Source: Acetomicrobium sp. S15 = DSM 107314 (GTDB lineage: Bacteria > Synergistota > Synergistia > Synergistales > Thermosynergistaceae). Taken from it: a stretch of DNA of 64,000 nucleotides. The stretch lies in the NCBI RefSeq assembly GCF_016125955.1, contig NZ_JADEVE010000388.1, positions 1 to 64,000 on the forward strand, written 5' to 3'. Positions 26,829 to 35,766 of the stretch are shown here, piece after piece (the first letter of the stretch is position 1; every line of letters starts with the position of its first letter). The notes under the pieces were generated by a model. The model made no database searches and was not told where the DNA came from. It worked only from the letters and a program-made list of their open reading frames with translations. Position numbers and translations under genes: made by a program.

Positions 26829-27485
26829 ATGGTTTCTTACGAAGAAGCCGTTACATTGCAAAAAGAGCTGGCCAAAAAGATCCGCGTAGCGCAAAATCCA
26901 ACTATAGGCTACGCAAGTCTGTTCGGCGGAGCGGACGTGGCCTATGTCCCCAGAAAAGGGAAGGCTGTAGCCGCCGTTGTAGTGTGGGACCTAAAGGAGC
27001 GCCAAATTGTAACTGCAGCTTCGGCCGTTTTGGATATTTCCTTCCCCTATATACCAGGCCTGCTCTCTTTTCGCGAGCTTCCGGTCCTGCTTGAAGCGTG
27101 GGGGAAGCTAAAAGATAGACCCGAGGTGTGGTTGGTAGACGGAGCGGGAATAGCTCACCCTCGGCGACTTGGCCTTGCCTCTCACTTTGCCCTTGCTACA
27201 AAAGAGAAGTGCGTCGTGGGCGTTGCCAAAAGTCGCCTCGTGGGTGCCCATCTTCCAGTGCCGCACACCAAGGGTTCCTGGGTGCCGTTAGTCTTCGAAG
27301 GCGAGGTGGTAGGAACGGTGCTCAGGACTTCAAATGGCGTCCGCCCGCTATATGTGAGCCCCGGCAACGAGCTTTCCATAATCCAGGCGGCTTCGGTCGT
27401 CCTCCGTGCCTGTACTCGCTACCGCTTGCCCGAACCGACGCGCCTGGCCCATGCGCTCGTCACGAAGTTGAGAGGAAACCTCTGA
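26829..27485 (+). CDS. nfi: Endonuclease V (deoxyinosine 3' endonuclease)
   Basis: A 218-residue enzyme that nicks DNA one base 3' of deoxyinosine to start alternative excision repair. The catalytic aspartate lies in GGADVAYV near residue 37. Other family blocks are PYIPGLLSFRELP, WLVDGAGIAHPRRLGLASH with the second acidic residue, and GVAKSRLVG. ATG 26829 follows a run of six Gs by nine bases; the longer upstream frame overlaps the terminator region. It converges on the dCTP deaminase gene with a 19-base gap. Both act on deaminated or deaminating nucleotides. Confidence 0.93.
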   Translation: MVSYEEAVTLQKELAKKIRVAQNPTIGYASLFGGADVAYVPRKGKAVAAVVVWDLKERQIVTAASAVLDISFPYIPGLLSFRELPVLLEAWGKLKDRPEVWLVDGAGIAHPRRLGLASHFALATKEKCVVGVAKSRLVGAHLPVPHTKGSWVPLVFEGEVVGTVLRTSNGVRPLYVSPGNELSIIQAASVVLRACTRYRLPEPTRLAHALVTKLRGNL

Positions 27486-27504
27486 CATACCTCATCAATA
27501 TCCC

Positions 27505-28098
27505 TCAATATTCATCTTTATCGGAAAGCCATGAAAGCTCCTCGTCGCGATGGGCCTTGCTGGCCGTGGCGCGCGTGTCGAGGGCGTATTTCCCTTCGTA
27601 GGGAGGGGCAGGTTCGTTCAGGCGGTGAAATACCAGTTGAGCTACGCGCGTTCCGGGATAGAGTACGAGTGGGACTTCTCCCTCGTTTACGAGCTCCAGA
27701 GTGATGGAGCCTCGGAAGTTAGGGTCGACAAACGTGGCTGTCGCTATGACGAGACCAAGCCTTCCCCATGAAGAACGCCCTATGACGTAAGCCATCACGT
27801 CGGAGGGGAGCTTAAAGAATTCCAGCGTCGAACTCAAGGCGAACTGGCCGGGATGGAGTACGAATACGTCACCGTATTCGAGCCGCGCGCGATCGTAGTA
27901 ATCGGCTATGGGGTGGCGCGATCTTCCGGCGTCGAGCGAAGGGACGTATCCGCGTCGAAACAGGACGAACTCGAGCCCCAATCTCACGTCGAGCGAAGCC
28001 CTCCCTAACTGTCTTTTGATATCCAAAAGCGGCGTAACTACGAGGTCGCCGCTCTCGAGCATTTCGACGATTTCTCTGGCACTACAAACGCCTTTCAT
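27505..28098 (-). CDS. dcd: dCTP deaminase
   Basis: A 197-residue trimeric dUTPase-fold enzyme. It has SLDVRLG near residue 35, GRSSWGRLGL near 108-117, and NFRGSITLELVNEG near 127-140, whose glutamate is the catalytic base. The late segment YPGTRVAQLVFH is also conserved. It converts dCTP to dUTP, or to dUMP in bifunctional forms; the sequence alone does not separate these. The start overlaps the preceding minus-strand gene by 17 bases. Confidence 0.93.
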   Translation of the reverse strand: MKGVCSAREIVEMLESGDLVVTPLLDIKRQLGRASLDVRLGLEFVLFRRGYVPSLDAGRSRHPIADYYDRARLEYGDVFVLHPGQFALSSTLEFFKLPSDVMAYVIGRSSWGRLGLVIATATFVDPNFRGSITLELVNEGEVPLVLYPGTRVAQLVFHRLNEPAPPYEGKYALDTRATASKAHRDEELSWLSDKDEY

Positions 28099-28984
28099 GT
28101 TCGCTTTTCCTCCTGTTATATGTGGCTACGAATATGCTGGCATCGCAAGCGAAGGCTACGAGTTTTTCAATCTCTTCAAATCCTCCGGCGTGACCGCTGC
28201 TTGAAAGGTATGCGCAGACCATAAGCCCAGCAGCCAAGACGGAGGCTATTTCTACGGGACCTTCCCCTCTTTGGCATGGAGGGAGGCCCGATAAGAGCTG
28301 TGATGAGGCCCAGCAAATTTGCTCCCACGGCCATAGAGCGATGTCTTCATCTTCGAGCCAGACAGTAGTGGATGGCTTTACGAGATTCGACTCGATCCAG
28401 TTTTTAATCCCTTCATTCCACGGGAGCGCCGAAGACGAAGCCCAAGAGTAACTGATCCTCGGCCAATTCCCCTCTTCTATAGCCAAGGCTGGAGCGAGGA
28501 GAAGGCTCCCCCTCCTTGCTCGGTCTTCACCTTCGAGAGACCAGGCGATATCCAAGAGACGGGCCAGTGACGTGACGTCGAGCGGCGAATCGTGCACCGT
28601 AGGTTCTATCGGGATGAGTAGATGTTTGCTTCCCTTCGGCCACCACGGCCAAATGGAGGTCATGTGCTCGTGAAAGGAAAACGGTGCGTCTATGTACGGC
28701 AGAGCCAGACAGTTAGCTGACGGACCGTATAAGCGAAGGAGCCGTGATGGCCAATACATAATGGGCTCCTCAAGGGCTTTAAGTACCCGATCCAAGATGG
28801 TCAGGCTATCTGAGGTTGGAGGAAAGCTCTCTAAGCACCCCTCCGTCACCTCAATTCCTTCCTCTATCTCTTGAAGAAACCCCCTATAGCTTTTGGGAAT
28901 GTTCCTTTCTTCTAAGAGATTTTTGAGCCTCGCCTTAACGTGAAACCATAGGAGATCTTTTTGGAATTTCTGTTCTCTTTTCAA
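28082..28984 (-). CDS. Hypothetical protein of 300 residues, not recognised
   Basis: No family was recognised. The protein is soluble-looking, tryptophan- and proline-rich in the middle (SIWPWWPKGSKHLLIP, LWPWEQICWASSQLL), and mixed-charge at the N-terminus, where residues about 1-30 may form a helix. A hydrophobic stretch near residues 245-265 (VEIASVLAAGLMVCAYL) is followed by a glycine/serine turn. No signal peptide or metal motif is evident. It is real by context: it starts 75 bases from the divergent metH and overlaps dcd by 17 bases, so the two are co-translated. Nucleotide metabolism is possible only by association. Confidence 0.75.
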   Translation of the reverse strand: MKREQKFQKDLLWFHVKARLKNLLEERNIPKSYRGFLQEIEEGIEVTEGCLESFPPTSDSLTILDRVLKALEEPIMYWPSRLLRLYGPSANCLALPYIDAPFSFHEHMTSIWPWWPKGSKHLLIPIEPTVHDSPLDVTSLARLLDIAWSLEGEDRARRGSLLLAPALAIEEGNWPRISYSWASSSALPWNEGIKNWIESNLVKPSTTVWLEDEDIALWPWEQICWASSQLLSGLPPCQRGEGPVEIASVLAAGLMVCAYLSSSGHAGGFEEIEKLVAFACDASIFVATYNRRKSEHERRL

Positions 28985-29059
28985 CAGCGCACCCCCTTTT
29001 AGGACATTTTATGCTATTGTATTTTTTCATGGAACACGAATACGGAGGTGAACCACCAA

Positions 29060-31480
29060 TTGTCGCATCTGAATTTGCGAACCTGGATCGCCGAGCACGG
29101 GTGCCCTGTCGTATTGGATGGAGCTATGGGCACGCTCCTTCAAGAGCGGGGGTGGAACCCGCCGGCCCTGCCCGAGGAGATGAATTTGACTTCTCCAAAA
29201 ATCGTAAGGGACATACACGCAAGTTACGCCGTGGCTGGAGCGAATATCGTAGAGACGAACAGTTTTGGGGCAAATCCGATAAAACTTGCCTCTCGAAACT
29301 TAGACGGAAAGGCGAGAGAGATAAACGCCATCGCAGCGTCGCTTGCCAAAGAGGCCGCAGGTGATCGTCTTTTGGTGGCCGGCTCTGTCGGGCCGTTGGG
29401 GTCGCTGGTCGAACCCTTGGGGGAACTTTCTTTTGAGGACGCCGTGTCTGCCTTTAAAGAACAGATCGCCGGGCTTGCCGAGGGTGGTGCGGACTTCATC
29501 CTTATAGAGACGATGATCGATTTGCGCGAGGCCAAGGCGGCGGTGCTTGCGGCTAAAGAAGTTGCTCCTTGCCTCCCTTTCGTCGTGAGTTTCACTTTCG
29601 AAAATAACGGGCGCACGCTCACCGGCACGCCTCCTGAAGTAGCGGCTCACTGGGCGAGGGCCATCGGTGCTTCGGCGGTCGGCGTAAATTGCGGGAGTGG
29701 TCCGGAGGAGTACATAGCCGTTGTAGATTGCTTGGCCCATCACGCGGGCATTCCGATATTCGTCTATCCGAACGCCGGGCTTCCTGGATCGCAGGAGTAT
29801 TGGGATCCGGAGAGATTTTCGCGTGCCGGCAGACATCTAGTCGAAGCCGGGGCTTCCGTTGTCGGTGGGTGTTGCGGCACCACGCCCCAGCACATAGAAA
29901 GCCTTGCCAGGGCCATTCGCACCCTTTCTCTGCCCCATATAAAAGAGATTCAGGGCTCGCCGCTTTGCAGCATCTCCCGGCTGGGCCTGGCAGGTGCGGA
30001 GTACCCCTTGCTTGTGATAGGCGAGAGGATAAACGTCTCCAGGCCTTCTGCTTTGAGAGAAGAGGTTTCGCGATACGAGTGGAACGTTTTGAAGAAGGAG
30101 GCGCGCGAACAGGAGGAAGCCGGGGCCCACGCGATAGACATTAACGTAAGCCTTCCGCAGATCGACGGCTCTCGTGCCATGAGAGAGGCAGTGTTGGCCG
30201 CCGAAAGCGCAACTATGCTGCCGCTATCGCTCGATAGCGATAATATGGACGCGATCGAGGCGGGGCTTCGCATCGCTTCTGGCATACCGCTGATCAATTC
30301 CGTCACCGCCAAAGGAGAAAGCCTTGAGCGGGGCATAGCCTTGGCGGCAAAATACGGAGCCTGCCTTGTGGTTCTCCTTCTGGATGAACGGGGTATCTTA
30401 GAAGATGCGGATAAAAGGATCTCTGTGGCCAGAAGGGTGTGCGAATGCGCCGACGCCCTCGGCTTTCCCAGGAAGCGACTCTTCCTTGACGCCTTGACCC
30501 TCTCTGTCGGTTCTGATGACAATGCTGCGCGAGTTACGCTCGAGACCGTAAGGCGCATCAGGTCTTTGGGGGCTTGCTCTATTTTAGGGATAAGCAACGT
30601 CTCTTACGGCTTGCCGCAAAGACCCTTAATCAACAGGACGTTTTTGGCTATGGCGATGGCTGCTGGGCTGGATGCCGTGATAGCCGACCCTTTGGATTCG
30701 AACCTGATGGAGACGATCGCTGCGGGAAATTTGTTGGTCAAGCGAGACAGAGGTGCATCGGCGTTCATCGCCTTCGCCTCGCGCGGGAAAGGCAAAAAGG
30801 AAGAGGATACGACAGGAAAAGAAGCGATCCCGCAGGATCAGATGCTCCGCGCGGCGATCATACGAGGTGAAGAGGATATGGCTTCCTCCCTTGCGTCCGC
30901 ACTCATAGGATCGGGCATGCCTTCGATGAAGTTGATCGACGAGGTGCTCGTACCGGCGTTGAACGTAGTGGGAGAACTGTACGAGTGCGGTGATTACTTC
31001 TTGCCCCAGCTCATGAGTTCGGCCAAAGCGGCTCAAGCCGCCTTAGCTGCGCTCGAAGAGGGTTTTTCTGCTGGCGAGAAATCCTTGCAAAAGGGGACGA
31101 TCGTAATGGCTACCGTAGAGGGAGATCTGCACGACATAGGTAAGAACCTCGTCGCTCTGGTCTTGAGGAGTCACGGCTATAACGTGATCGACCTGGGCAA
31201 AGATGTGCCTCTGGACGCGATTTTAAAATGTGCTACGGATGAGAGAGCCGATGTAATCGGCTTATCTTCGTTGATGACCACCACGACCAAGGAGATGGCG
31301 CGGGCCGTCTCTGCCGTGAGGGAGAAGAAACTTCCTTTTCGCGTCATAGTAGGAGGTGCCGCCGTGACAGAGGAGTTTGCCAAGCATATCGGGGCGGATG
31401 GTTATGCGCCCGATGCCGTCGGGGCTGTTAAACTTGTGGAGGCCCTCTTGAGCAATGTCGGAAGGGGGGAAGGAAAGTGA
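29060..31480 (+). CDS. metH: Cobalamin-dependent methionine synthase, short form without activation domain
   Basis: An 806-residue modular enzyme. Residues about 1-290 form the homocysteine methyltransferase barrel, with zinc cysteines in GVNCGSG and GGCCGTT. About 310-570 form the methyltetrahydrofolate (pterin) barrel with IGERINVSRPSALR. About 590-680 are the cobalamin cap, and about 680-806 the B12-binding Rossmann domain with DLHDIGKN (the axial histidine). The about 330-residue reactivation domain of E. coli MetH is absent, so another protein must reduce cob(II)alamin. TTG 29060 was preferred because GGAGGTG lies nine bases upstream; a GTG at 29048 overlaps that site. The stop overlaps metF (GTGA). 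Confidence 0.93.
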   Translation: MSHLNLRTWIAEHGCPVVLDGAMGTLLQERGWNPPALPEEMNLTSPKIVRDIHASYAVAGANIVETNSFGANPIKLASRNLDGKAREINAIAASLAKEAAGDRLLVAGSVGPLGSLVEPLGELSFEDAVSAFKEQIAGLAEGGADFILIETMIDLREAKAAVLAAKEVAPCLPFVVSFTFENNGRTLTGTPPEVAAHWARAIGASAVGVNCGSGPEEYIAVVDCLAHHAGIPIFVYPNAGLPGSQEYWDPERFSRAGRHLVEAGASVVGGCCGTTPQHIESLARAIRTLSLPHIKEIQGSPLCSISRLGLAGAEYPLLVIGERINVSRPSALREEVSRYEWNVLKKEAREQEEAGAHAIDINVSLPQIDGSRAMREAVLAAESATMLPLSLDSDNMDAIEAGLRIASGIPLINSVTAKGESLERGIALAAKYGACLVVLLLDERGILEDADKRISVARRVCECADALGFPRKRLFLDALTLSVGSDDNAARVTLETVRRIRSLGACSILGISNVSYGLPQRPLINRTFLAMAMAAGLDAVIADPLDSNLMETIAAGNLLVKRDRGASAFIAFASRGKGKKEEDTTGKEAIPQDQMLRAAIIRGEEDMASSLASALIGSGMPSMKLIDEVLVPALNVVGELYECGDYFLPQLMSSAKAAQAALAALEEGFSAGEKSLQKGTIVMATVEGDLHDIGKNLVALVLRSHGYNVIDLGKDVPLDAILKCATDERADVIGLSSLMTTTTKEMARAVSAVREKKLPFRVIVGGAAVTEEFAKHIGADGYAPDAVGAVKLVEALLSNVGRGEGK

Positions 31481-32388
31481 AAATAAAAGACCTTTTTTCC
31501 GAGAGAAGGCCTGTCATTTCCTTTGAGATATTTCCACCGAAGCGAGATCTTCCCATAGATGGCATATATGCCACCATAGAAGAGCTGAAGTCGCTGCAGC
31601 CTGACTTCATAAGTGTTACCTATGGGGCCGGAGGTTCGACGAAAGAGAGGACTGTCGAAATCGCGTCATCCATCCGAAACGTCTATGGCATAAGGGCGCT
31701 GGCCCATCTTACCTGTGTGGGTACGTCGAAGGAGGAGGCCGATTTGATCTTAAAAGAGCTCCTTTCGTGCGGCGTAACCGATGTCTTGGCGCTCAGGGGC
31801 GATCCGCCGGCCGGCATGGATATAAATTCCGTTCCGAGGCATTTCCGATATGCTGCTGATCTCGTGGCGCACATAAGACACGTCTACGGCGATGCCTTTT
31901 CGATAGGGGGGGCAGCCTATCCGGAAGGGCATGTCGAGTGCGATGATATAGAAATAGGTCTCCTTCATTTGAAAGCCAAGGTAGAGATGGGCGTCGATTT
32001 CCTGATCACACAACTGTTCTTTGAAAATGAGGACTTTTACAGGTTCTTGGAGAAGGCGAAGAGCATCGGGATAAAGGTTCCCATATCGGCCGGCATTATG
32101 CCGGTGGTCAACAAGAAACAGATAGAACGCATTGTAACGTTGTGCGGCGCCTCTATACCGCCCAAGCTGGCGCGCATCCTTTCCAGATATGCCGATGCTC
32201 CTGAAGCCTTGGAGGACGCGGGTGTGGCCTATGCTGTAGACCAGATAGTGGATCTGCTTTCGAGCGGTGCGGATGGAGTTCACATATACACGATGAACCG
32301 CCCGTGGGTGGCGCGCAGGATAATGGAAAATATAGCCAGACTCTTGAGAGAGTTGAGAAAACCGAAGGAGAGGGTCAAAGTGTCGTGA
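31477..32388 (+). CDS. metF: 5,10-methylenetetrahydrofolate reductase
   Basis: A 303-residue FAD-dependent reductase that makes 5-methyltetrahydrofolate for MetH. Family segments are ISFEIFPPK at residues 14-22, FISVTYGAGGSTKERT, LAHLTCVG, DVLALRGDPPAG, KVEMGVDFLITQLFFE and the late HIYTMNR. It starts with GTG overlapping the metH stop and ends in a GTGA overlap with the amidohydrolase gene. Confidence 0.95.
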   Translation: MKIKDLFSERRPVISFEIFPPKRDLPIDGIYATIEELKSLQPDFISVTYGAGGSTKERTVEIASSIRNVYGIRALAHLTCVGTSKEEADLILKELLSCGVTDVLALRGDPPAGMDINSVPRHFRYAADLVAHIRHVYGDAFSIGGAAYPEGHVECDDIEIGLLHLKAKVEMGVDFLITQLFFENEDFYRFLEKAKSIGIKVPISAGIMPVVNKKQIERIVTLCGASIPPKLARILSRYADAPEALEDAGVAYAVDQIVDLLSSGADGVHIYTMNRPWVARRIMENIARLLRELRKPKERVKVS

Positions 32389-33251
32389 GGGGTGCGATAG
32401 ATTGTCACGTTCACGTTTATCCGCCTGAGGTCATAAGGGATTGGGAGCGTATAGCTCAGAGGGAACCCTACTTTAAAACGCTTGCCTCTGGAAAAATTCA
32501 CCGCTGGGCGACGGCGGAAGATGTACTGCTTCAGATGGAAGCAGACGGCATAAGCGAGAGCTGGATCTTCGGCTTCGCCTTTTCGGACCTGGGGCTGTGC
32601 AAACTTTGTAACGATTACGTCATCGAATCGATAAGGACCTCTTCAGGTAAATTGAGGGGGCTTGCCGTGGTGCCTCCCTTGGCCCCGGGGAGCGCGCGAG
32701 AGATCGAGCGATGTCGCGAAGAGGGACTTGTGGGCGTCGGCGAGCTGTTTCCCTTGGGTCAGGGCTTTGACATTTCAGACAAACGCCAGACATGGCGCTT
32801 GGCCGGGATGTGTCACGAAATGGGACTCTTTCTCCTTGTCCATGTGGCTGAGCCCGTGGGCCACGATTATCCGGGCAAGGGAAACGTGGGGCCTAAGGAG
32901 TCCTTTGGCTTTTGCTTCAACCATCCCGAGACAACAGTCCTCTTTGCCCACTGGGGTGGAGGGCTTTGGCTTTATGAGCTGATGCCGGAGGTAAAGTTGG
33001 CCTTGAGCAATGCCTATTACGATACCGCGGCGACGCCCTTTTTATACGGGGCCAAAGCCTTTGACGCTGCAGCGGGCGCAGGCGTCCTCGATAAAATCCT
33101 TTACGGCAGCGATTATCCCATTCTGAGCACTGAACGCTACATAAGGTTGCTTGAGGGAAGTTCTCTTACCGAGAAAAACAAAGAGGCCGTTCTCAAGCGC
33201 AATGCCGAGAGGTTGCTCCAAGGCATTAGAGCAAGCGATAGACGGAAATAA
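32385..33251 (+). CDS. Amidohydrolase-2 family protein (ACMSD-like)
   Basis: A 288-residue TIM-barrel metal-dependent hydrolase or decarboxylase. DCHVHVYPP at residues 6-14 gives the HxH metal motif. Further ligand candidates are the histidine of LLVHVAEP near 148, FAHWGGG near 188 and YGSDYP near 244-249. The group includes ACMSD, 4-oxalomesaconate hydratase and uncharacterised hydrolases. The GTG start overlaps metF, and metX follows 29 bases later, so it is inside a methionine operon where no known step needs it. Substrate unknown. Confidence 0.8.
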   Translation: MRGAIDCHVHVYPPEVIRDWERIAQREPYFKTLASGKIHRWATAEDVLLQMEADGISESWIFGFAFSDLGLCKLCNDYVIESIRTSSGKLRGLAVVPPLAPGSAREIERCREEGLVGVGELFPLGQGFDISDKRQTWRLAGMCHEMGLFLLVHVAEPVGHDYPGKGNVGPKESFGFCFNHPETTVLFAHWGGGLWLYELMPEVKLALSNAYYDTAATPFLYGAKAFDAAAGAGVLDKILYGSDYPILSTERYIRLLEGSSLTEKNKEAVLKRNAERLLQGIRASDRRK

Positions 33252-33280
33252 ATAGCGATAGCGGGAGGAAACGAAAGCGG

Positions 33281-34393
33281 TTGGATCATACGGGAGGCGT
33301 TTTGGAAAAATTGGGCGCCGTTGAAATTCCGGAACTCGTCCTCGAATCCGGAAAGAAGCTGGTCGGTGTCAGACAAATCTACGCGCAGTACGGCGAACCA
33401 TCCCCAGCGTGCGACAACGTGGTATTGGTTTGCCATGCCCTCACAGGCAGCCACCATGTAGCCGGGAACGATGTCGAAGGGCTTCCGCCTGCGTGGTGGC
33501 CAAATCTCGTAGGACCTGGCAAAGCCATAGATACGTCTTCTCTTTGCGTCGTCTGCTTCAACTTCTTAGGGAGTCCATACGGCAGCACGTCGCCCGCGAG
33601 CATAAATCCCTCCACCAGGCGCCCCTATGGCATGAGCTTCCCGGTGTTTTCGGTGCGCGATATGGTGCGCGCTCAAGCTGCTGCTCTTCGCGAGCTCGGC
33701 GTCAGGCGCCTCGCTGCCGTCGTCGGTGGATCTCTTGGCGGCATGCAGGCGCTCGAGTGGGCCGTGATGTATCCGGAGATCGCAGAACGTGCCGTTGTCA
33801 TAGCAGCCCCTCTTTGTCTTTATCCCCAGGCGATAGCCTTCAACGAGGTTCAAAGGCAGGCCATAATGGCCGATCCGGAGTGGAAGGGCGGAGATTATTA
33901 CCCTGGGCCCGGTCCGGAGAGGGGTTTGGCCGTGGCAAGGATGCTCGCCATGATCACGTATCGCAGCGAAGCCGTCTTCGTGAGGCGCTGGATGCGCCAG
34001 CTCGCTTCGGGCCAGCCGTGGGAGTGGAACGGTCGCTTTAAGGTCGAAAATTACCTTCATTACCATGGTGAGGAATTGGTCCGCCGATTCGATGCCAACT
34101 GCTACATCTACCTCACGCGAGCCATGGATCTCCACGATGTGGGCGAAGGGCGCGGAGGAGCGGAGTCTGCTCTGTCCAACTTCTCTGGCAAGCATCTTTT
34201 GGCTATAGGCATCACCAGCGATTGCCTTTTCCCAACGTGGCAAGTTGAGGAAATTTCGACAATTGGCAAGAGCGCCGGTGTAAAGACATCATACGATGAG
34301 ATCGAGAGCGAGAACGGCCACGACGCCTTTCTCATAGATGTCGATCAATTGGACGACATACTGCGCGAATTCTGGGAAAGGACCGACCTATAG
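33281..34393 (+). CDS. metX: Homoserine O-acetyltransferase (MetX)
   Basis: A 370-residue alpha/beta-hydrolase enzyme. VCHALTGSHH is near residue 50 and CFNFLGSPYGSTSPAS near 91-106. The nucleophile elbow VGGSLGGMQALEW lies near 148-160, whose serine carries the acyl group. The catalytic aspartate and histidine lie in the last quarter (NGHDAFL). It activates homoserine for sulfhydrylation to homocysteine, upstream of metH. The acyl donor (acetyl or succinyl) cannot be fixed from sequence alone. The TTG start is 13 bases behind GGGAGG, so a start a few codons later is possible. Confidence 0.92.
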   Translation: MDHTGGVLEKLGAVEIPELVLESGKKLVGVRQIYAQYGEPSPACDNVVLVCHALTGSHHVAGNDVEGLPPAWWPNLVGPGKAIDTSSLCVVCFNFLGSPYGSTSPASINPSTRRPYGMSFPVFSVRDMVRAQAAALRELGVRRLAAVVGGSLGGMQALEWAVMYPEIAERAVVIAAPLCLYPQAIAFNEVQRQAIMADPEWKGGDYYPGPGPERGLAVARMLAMITYRSEAVFVRRWMRQLASGQPWEWNGRFKVENYLHYHGEELVRRFDANCYIYLTRAMDLHDVGEGRGGAESALSNFSGKHLLAIGITSDCLFPTWQVEEISTIGKSAGVKTSYDEIESENGHDAFLIDVDQLDDILREFWERTDL

Positions 34394-34459
34394 ACGAAAG
34401 CATGCGTTATTATATTTTTAAACTGCTGAGAGATTGAAATCCACTTAGGAGGTACGGCG

Positions 34460-35680
34460 ATGTCCTTTGAAAAGAGACTTTCTTCCGCGTTGGACGAAGG
34501 CGAGATCGTTGGCCTCGTGAGCGATCTTGTCAGGATTCCCAGCCACAAAGCTTGTAAAGATAGAGAACGGAAGGTGGCGGAATTCATTTTCCGGTTTTTT
34601 GGGGAGAACGGCATCGACGCTGAGTTAATTCCCATCATCGATGAACGGCCAAATGTAATCGCTCGTATTCGAGGTACAGGTGGAGGTCTAACGCTTATGC
34701 TGAACGGTCATACCGACACAGTGCCACCTTATGGCATGGATGATCCTTACAGCGGTGCTGTCAGAGAGGGCCGAGTTTATGGCCGCGGCAGTTGCGACAT
34801 GAAAGCTGGTCTTGCTGCTATGATGTGTGCCTTGGTGGCGCTCAAGCGCGCAGACATCTCCCTCTCTGGTGACGTGGTTTTTACGGGTGTCATCGACGAG
34901 GAATTTAAAAGCGAAGGAACAGAAGCAGTCATTCAAAGTAACTTATCGGCCGACTATGCCATAGTCGGCGAGCCTACGGAACTGTCGGTGGCGCTGGGTC
35001 ACCGTGGGCTGGAATGGATCGACATAGTCTTCGAAGGCCGGGCTGCCCATAGCGGAAATCCAGAAAAAGGCATTAACGCCATATCTAAGGCTGCAGCCTT
35101 TATTCGGGCGGTGGAAGAGCAACTCCTGCCGCGCTTGGAGAACCGGACTCATCCTGTGGTTGGCAAATCAACCCTGAACTTTGGTACCATTCACGGCGGA
35201 GATCAACCGAGTAGCGTGGCTGGCCACTGTGTTTTGCAGCTCGACCGACGGTATACGCCGAACGAAAGCCTGGCACAAGTGTTTAAAGACTTTGAGGACA
35301 TCATCCAAGATTGCCATGCCTTAGATCCATCCTTCAAAGCCTCCGTGGTTCGGAATATGGATAACATGGCGACGATGGACCACCTTCCGGTTTTTCTCGA
35401 GGAAGACCATCCCCTCGTAGCGGCATTAGTCGAGGCTCATGAACGCGTCCATGGAAAACCGGCGGCACTTTCGATCAAGTCAGGATGGACAGATGCTTCT
35501 CTTCTTCAAAATTATGGAAGAATTCCAACCCTCAACTATGGCCCAGGATCACTGGCACGAGCCCACACGGAGTTGGAGTATGTCGAGATCGATCACCTAA
35601 AGCCCGCTGCTCTGGTCTACGCCCTTACGGCGGTTAAACTTTGTGGGCCTGCCGCAGAACGTGATAAAAAGGGGAGGTGA
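34460..35680 (+). CDS. M20-family deacylase/peptidase (ArgE/DapE-like)
   Basis: A 406-residue zinc hydrolase. Metal and catalytic motifs are in order: LNGHTDTVPP near 78, GRGSCDMKAG near 110-119, DEEFKSEG near 148, and GEPTELSVALGHRG near 172-185. A dimerisation domain with AHSGNPEKG follows, then the late ARAHTELE histidine. It removes an acyl or peptide group from an amino-acid derivative. ATG 34460 follows GGAGGTACGGCG. It leads a cluster with a carboxylate-type carrier and two more amidohydrolases, suggesting use of imported N-acyl amino acids or small peptides. Confidence 0.88.
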   Translation: MSFEKRLSSALDEGEIVGLVSDLVRIPSHKACKDRERKVAEFIFRFFGENGIDAELIPIIDERPNVIARIRGTGGGLTLMLNGHTDTVPPYGMDDPYSGAVREGRVYGRGSCDMKAGLAAMMCALVALKRADISLSGDVVFTGVIDEEFKSEGTEAVIQSNLSADYAIVGEPTELSVALGHRGLEWIDIVFEGRAAHSGNPEKGINAISKAAAFIRAVEEQLLPRLENRTHPVVGKSTLNFGTIHGGDQPSSVAGHCVLQLDRRYTPNESLAQVFKDFEDIIQDCHALDPSFKASVVRNMDNMATMDHLPVFLEEDHPLVAALVEAHERVHGKPAALSIKSGWTDASLLQNYGRIPTLNYGPGSLARAHTELEYVEIDHLKPAALVYALTAVKLCGPAAERDKKGR

Positions 35681-35766
35681 TTTCCACGGGTGTGACCTTT
35701 TGACGCAGAAAAGGCAATTCGAAATTTGATCGTTTTTGAGGAAATTTGAGGAAAGGAGAGAGATTA

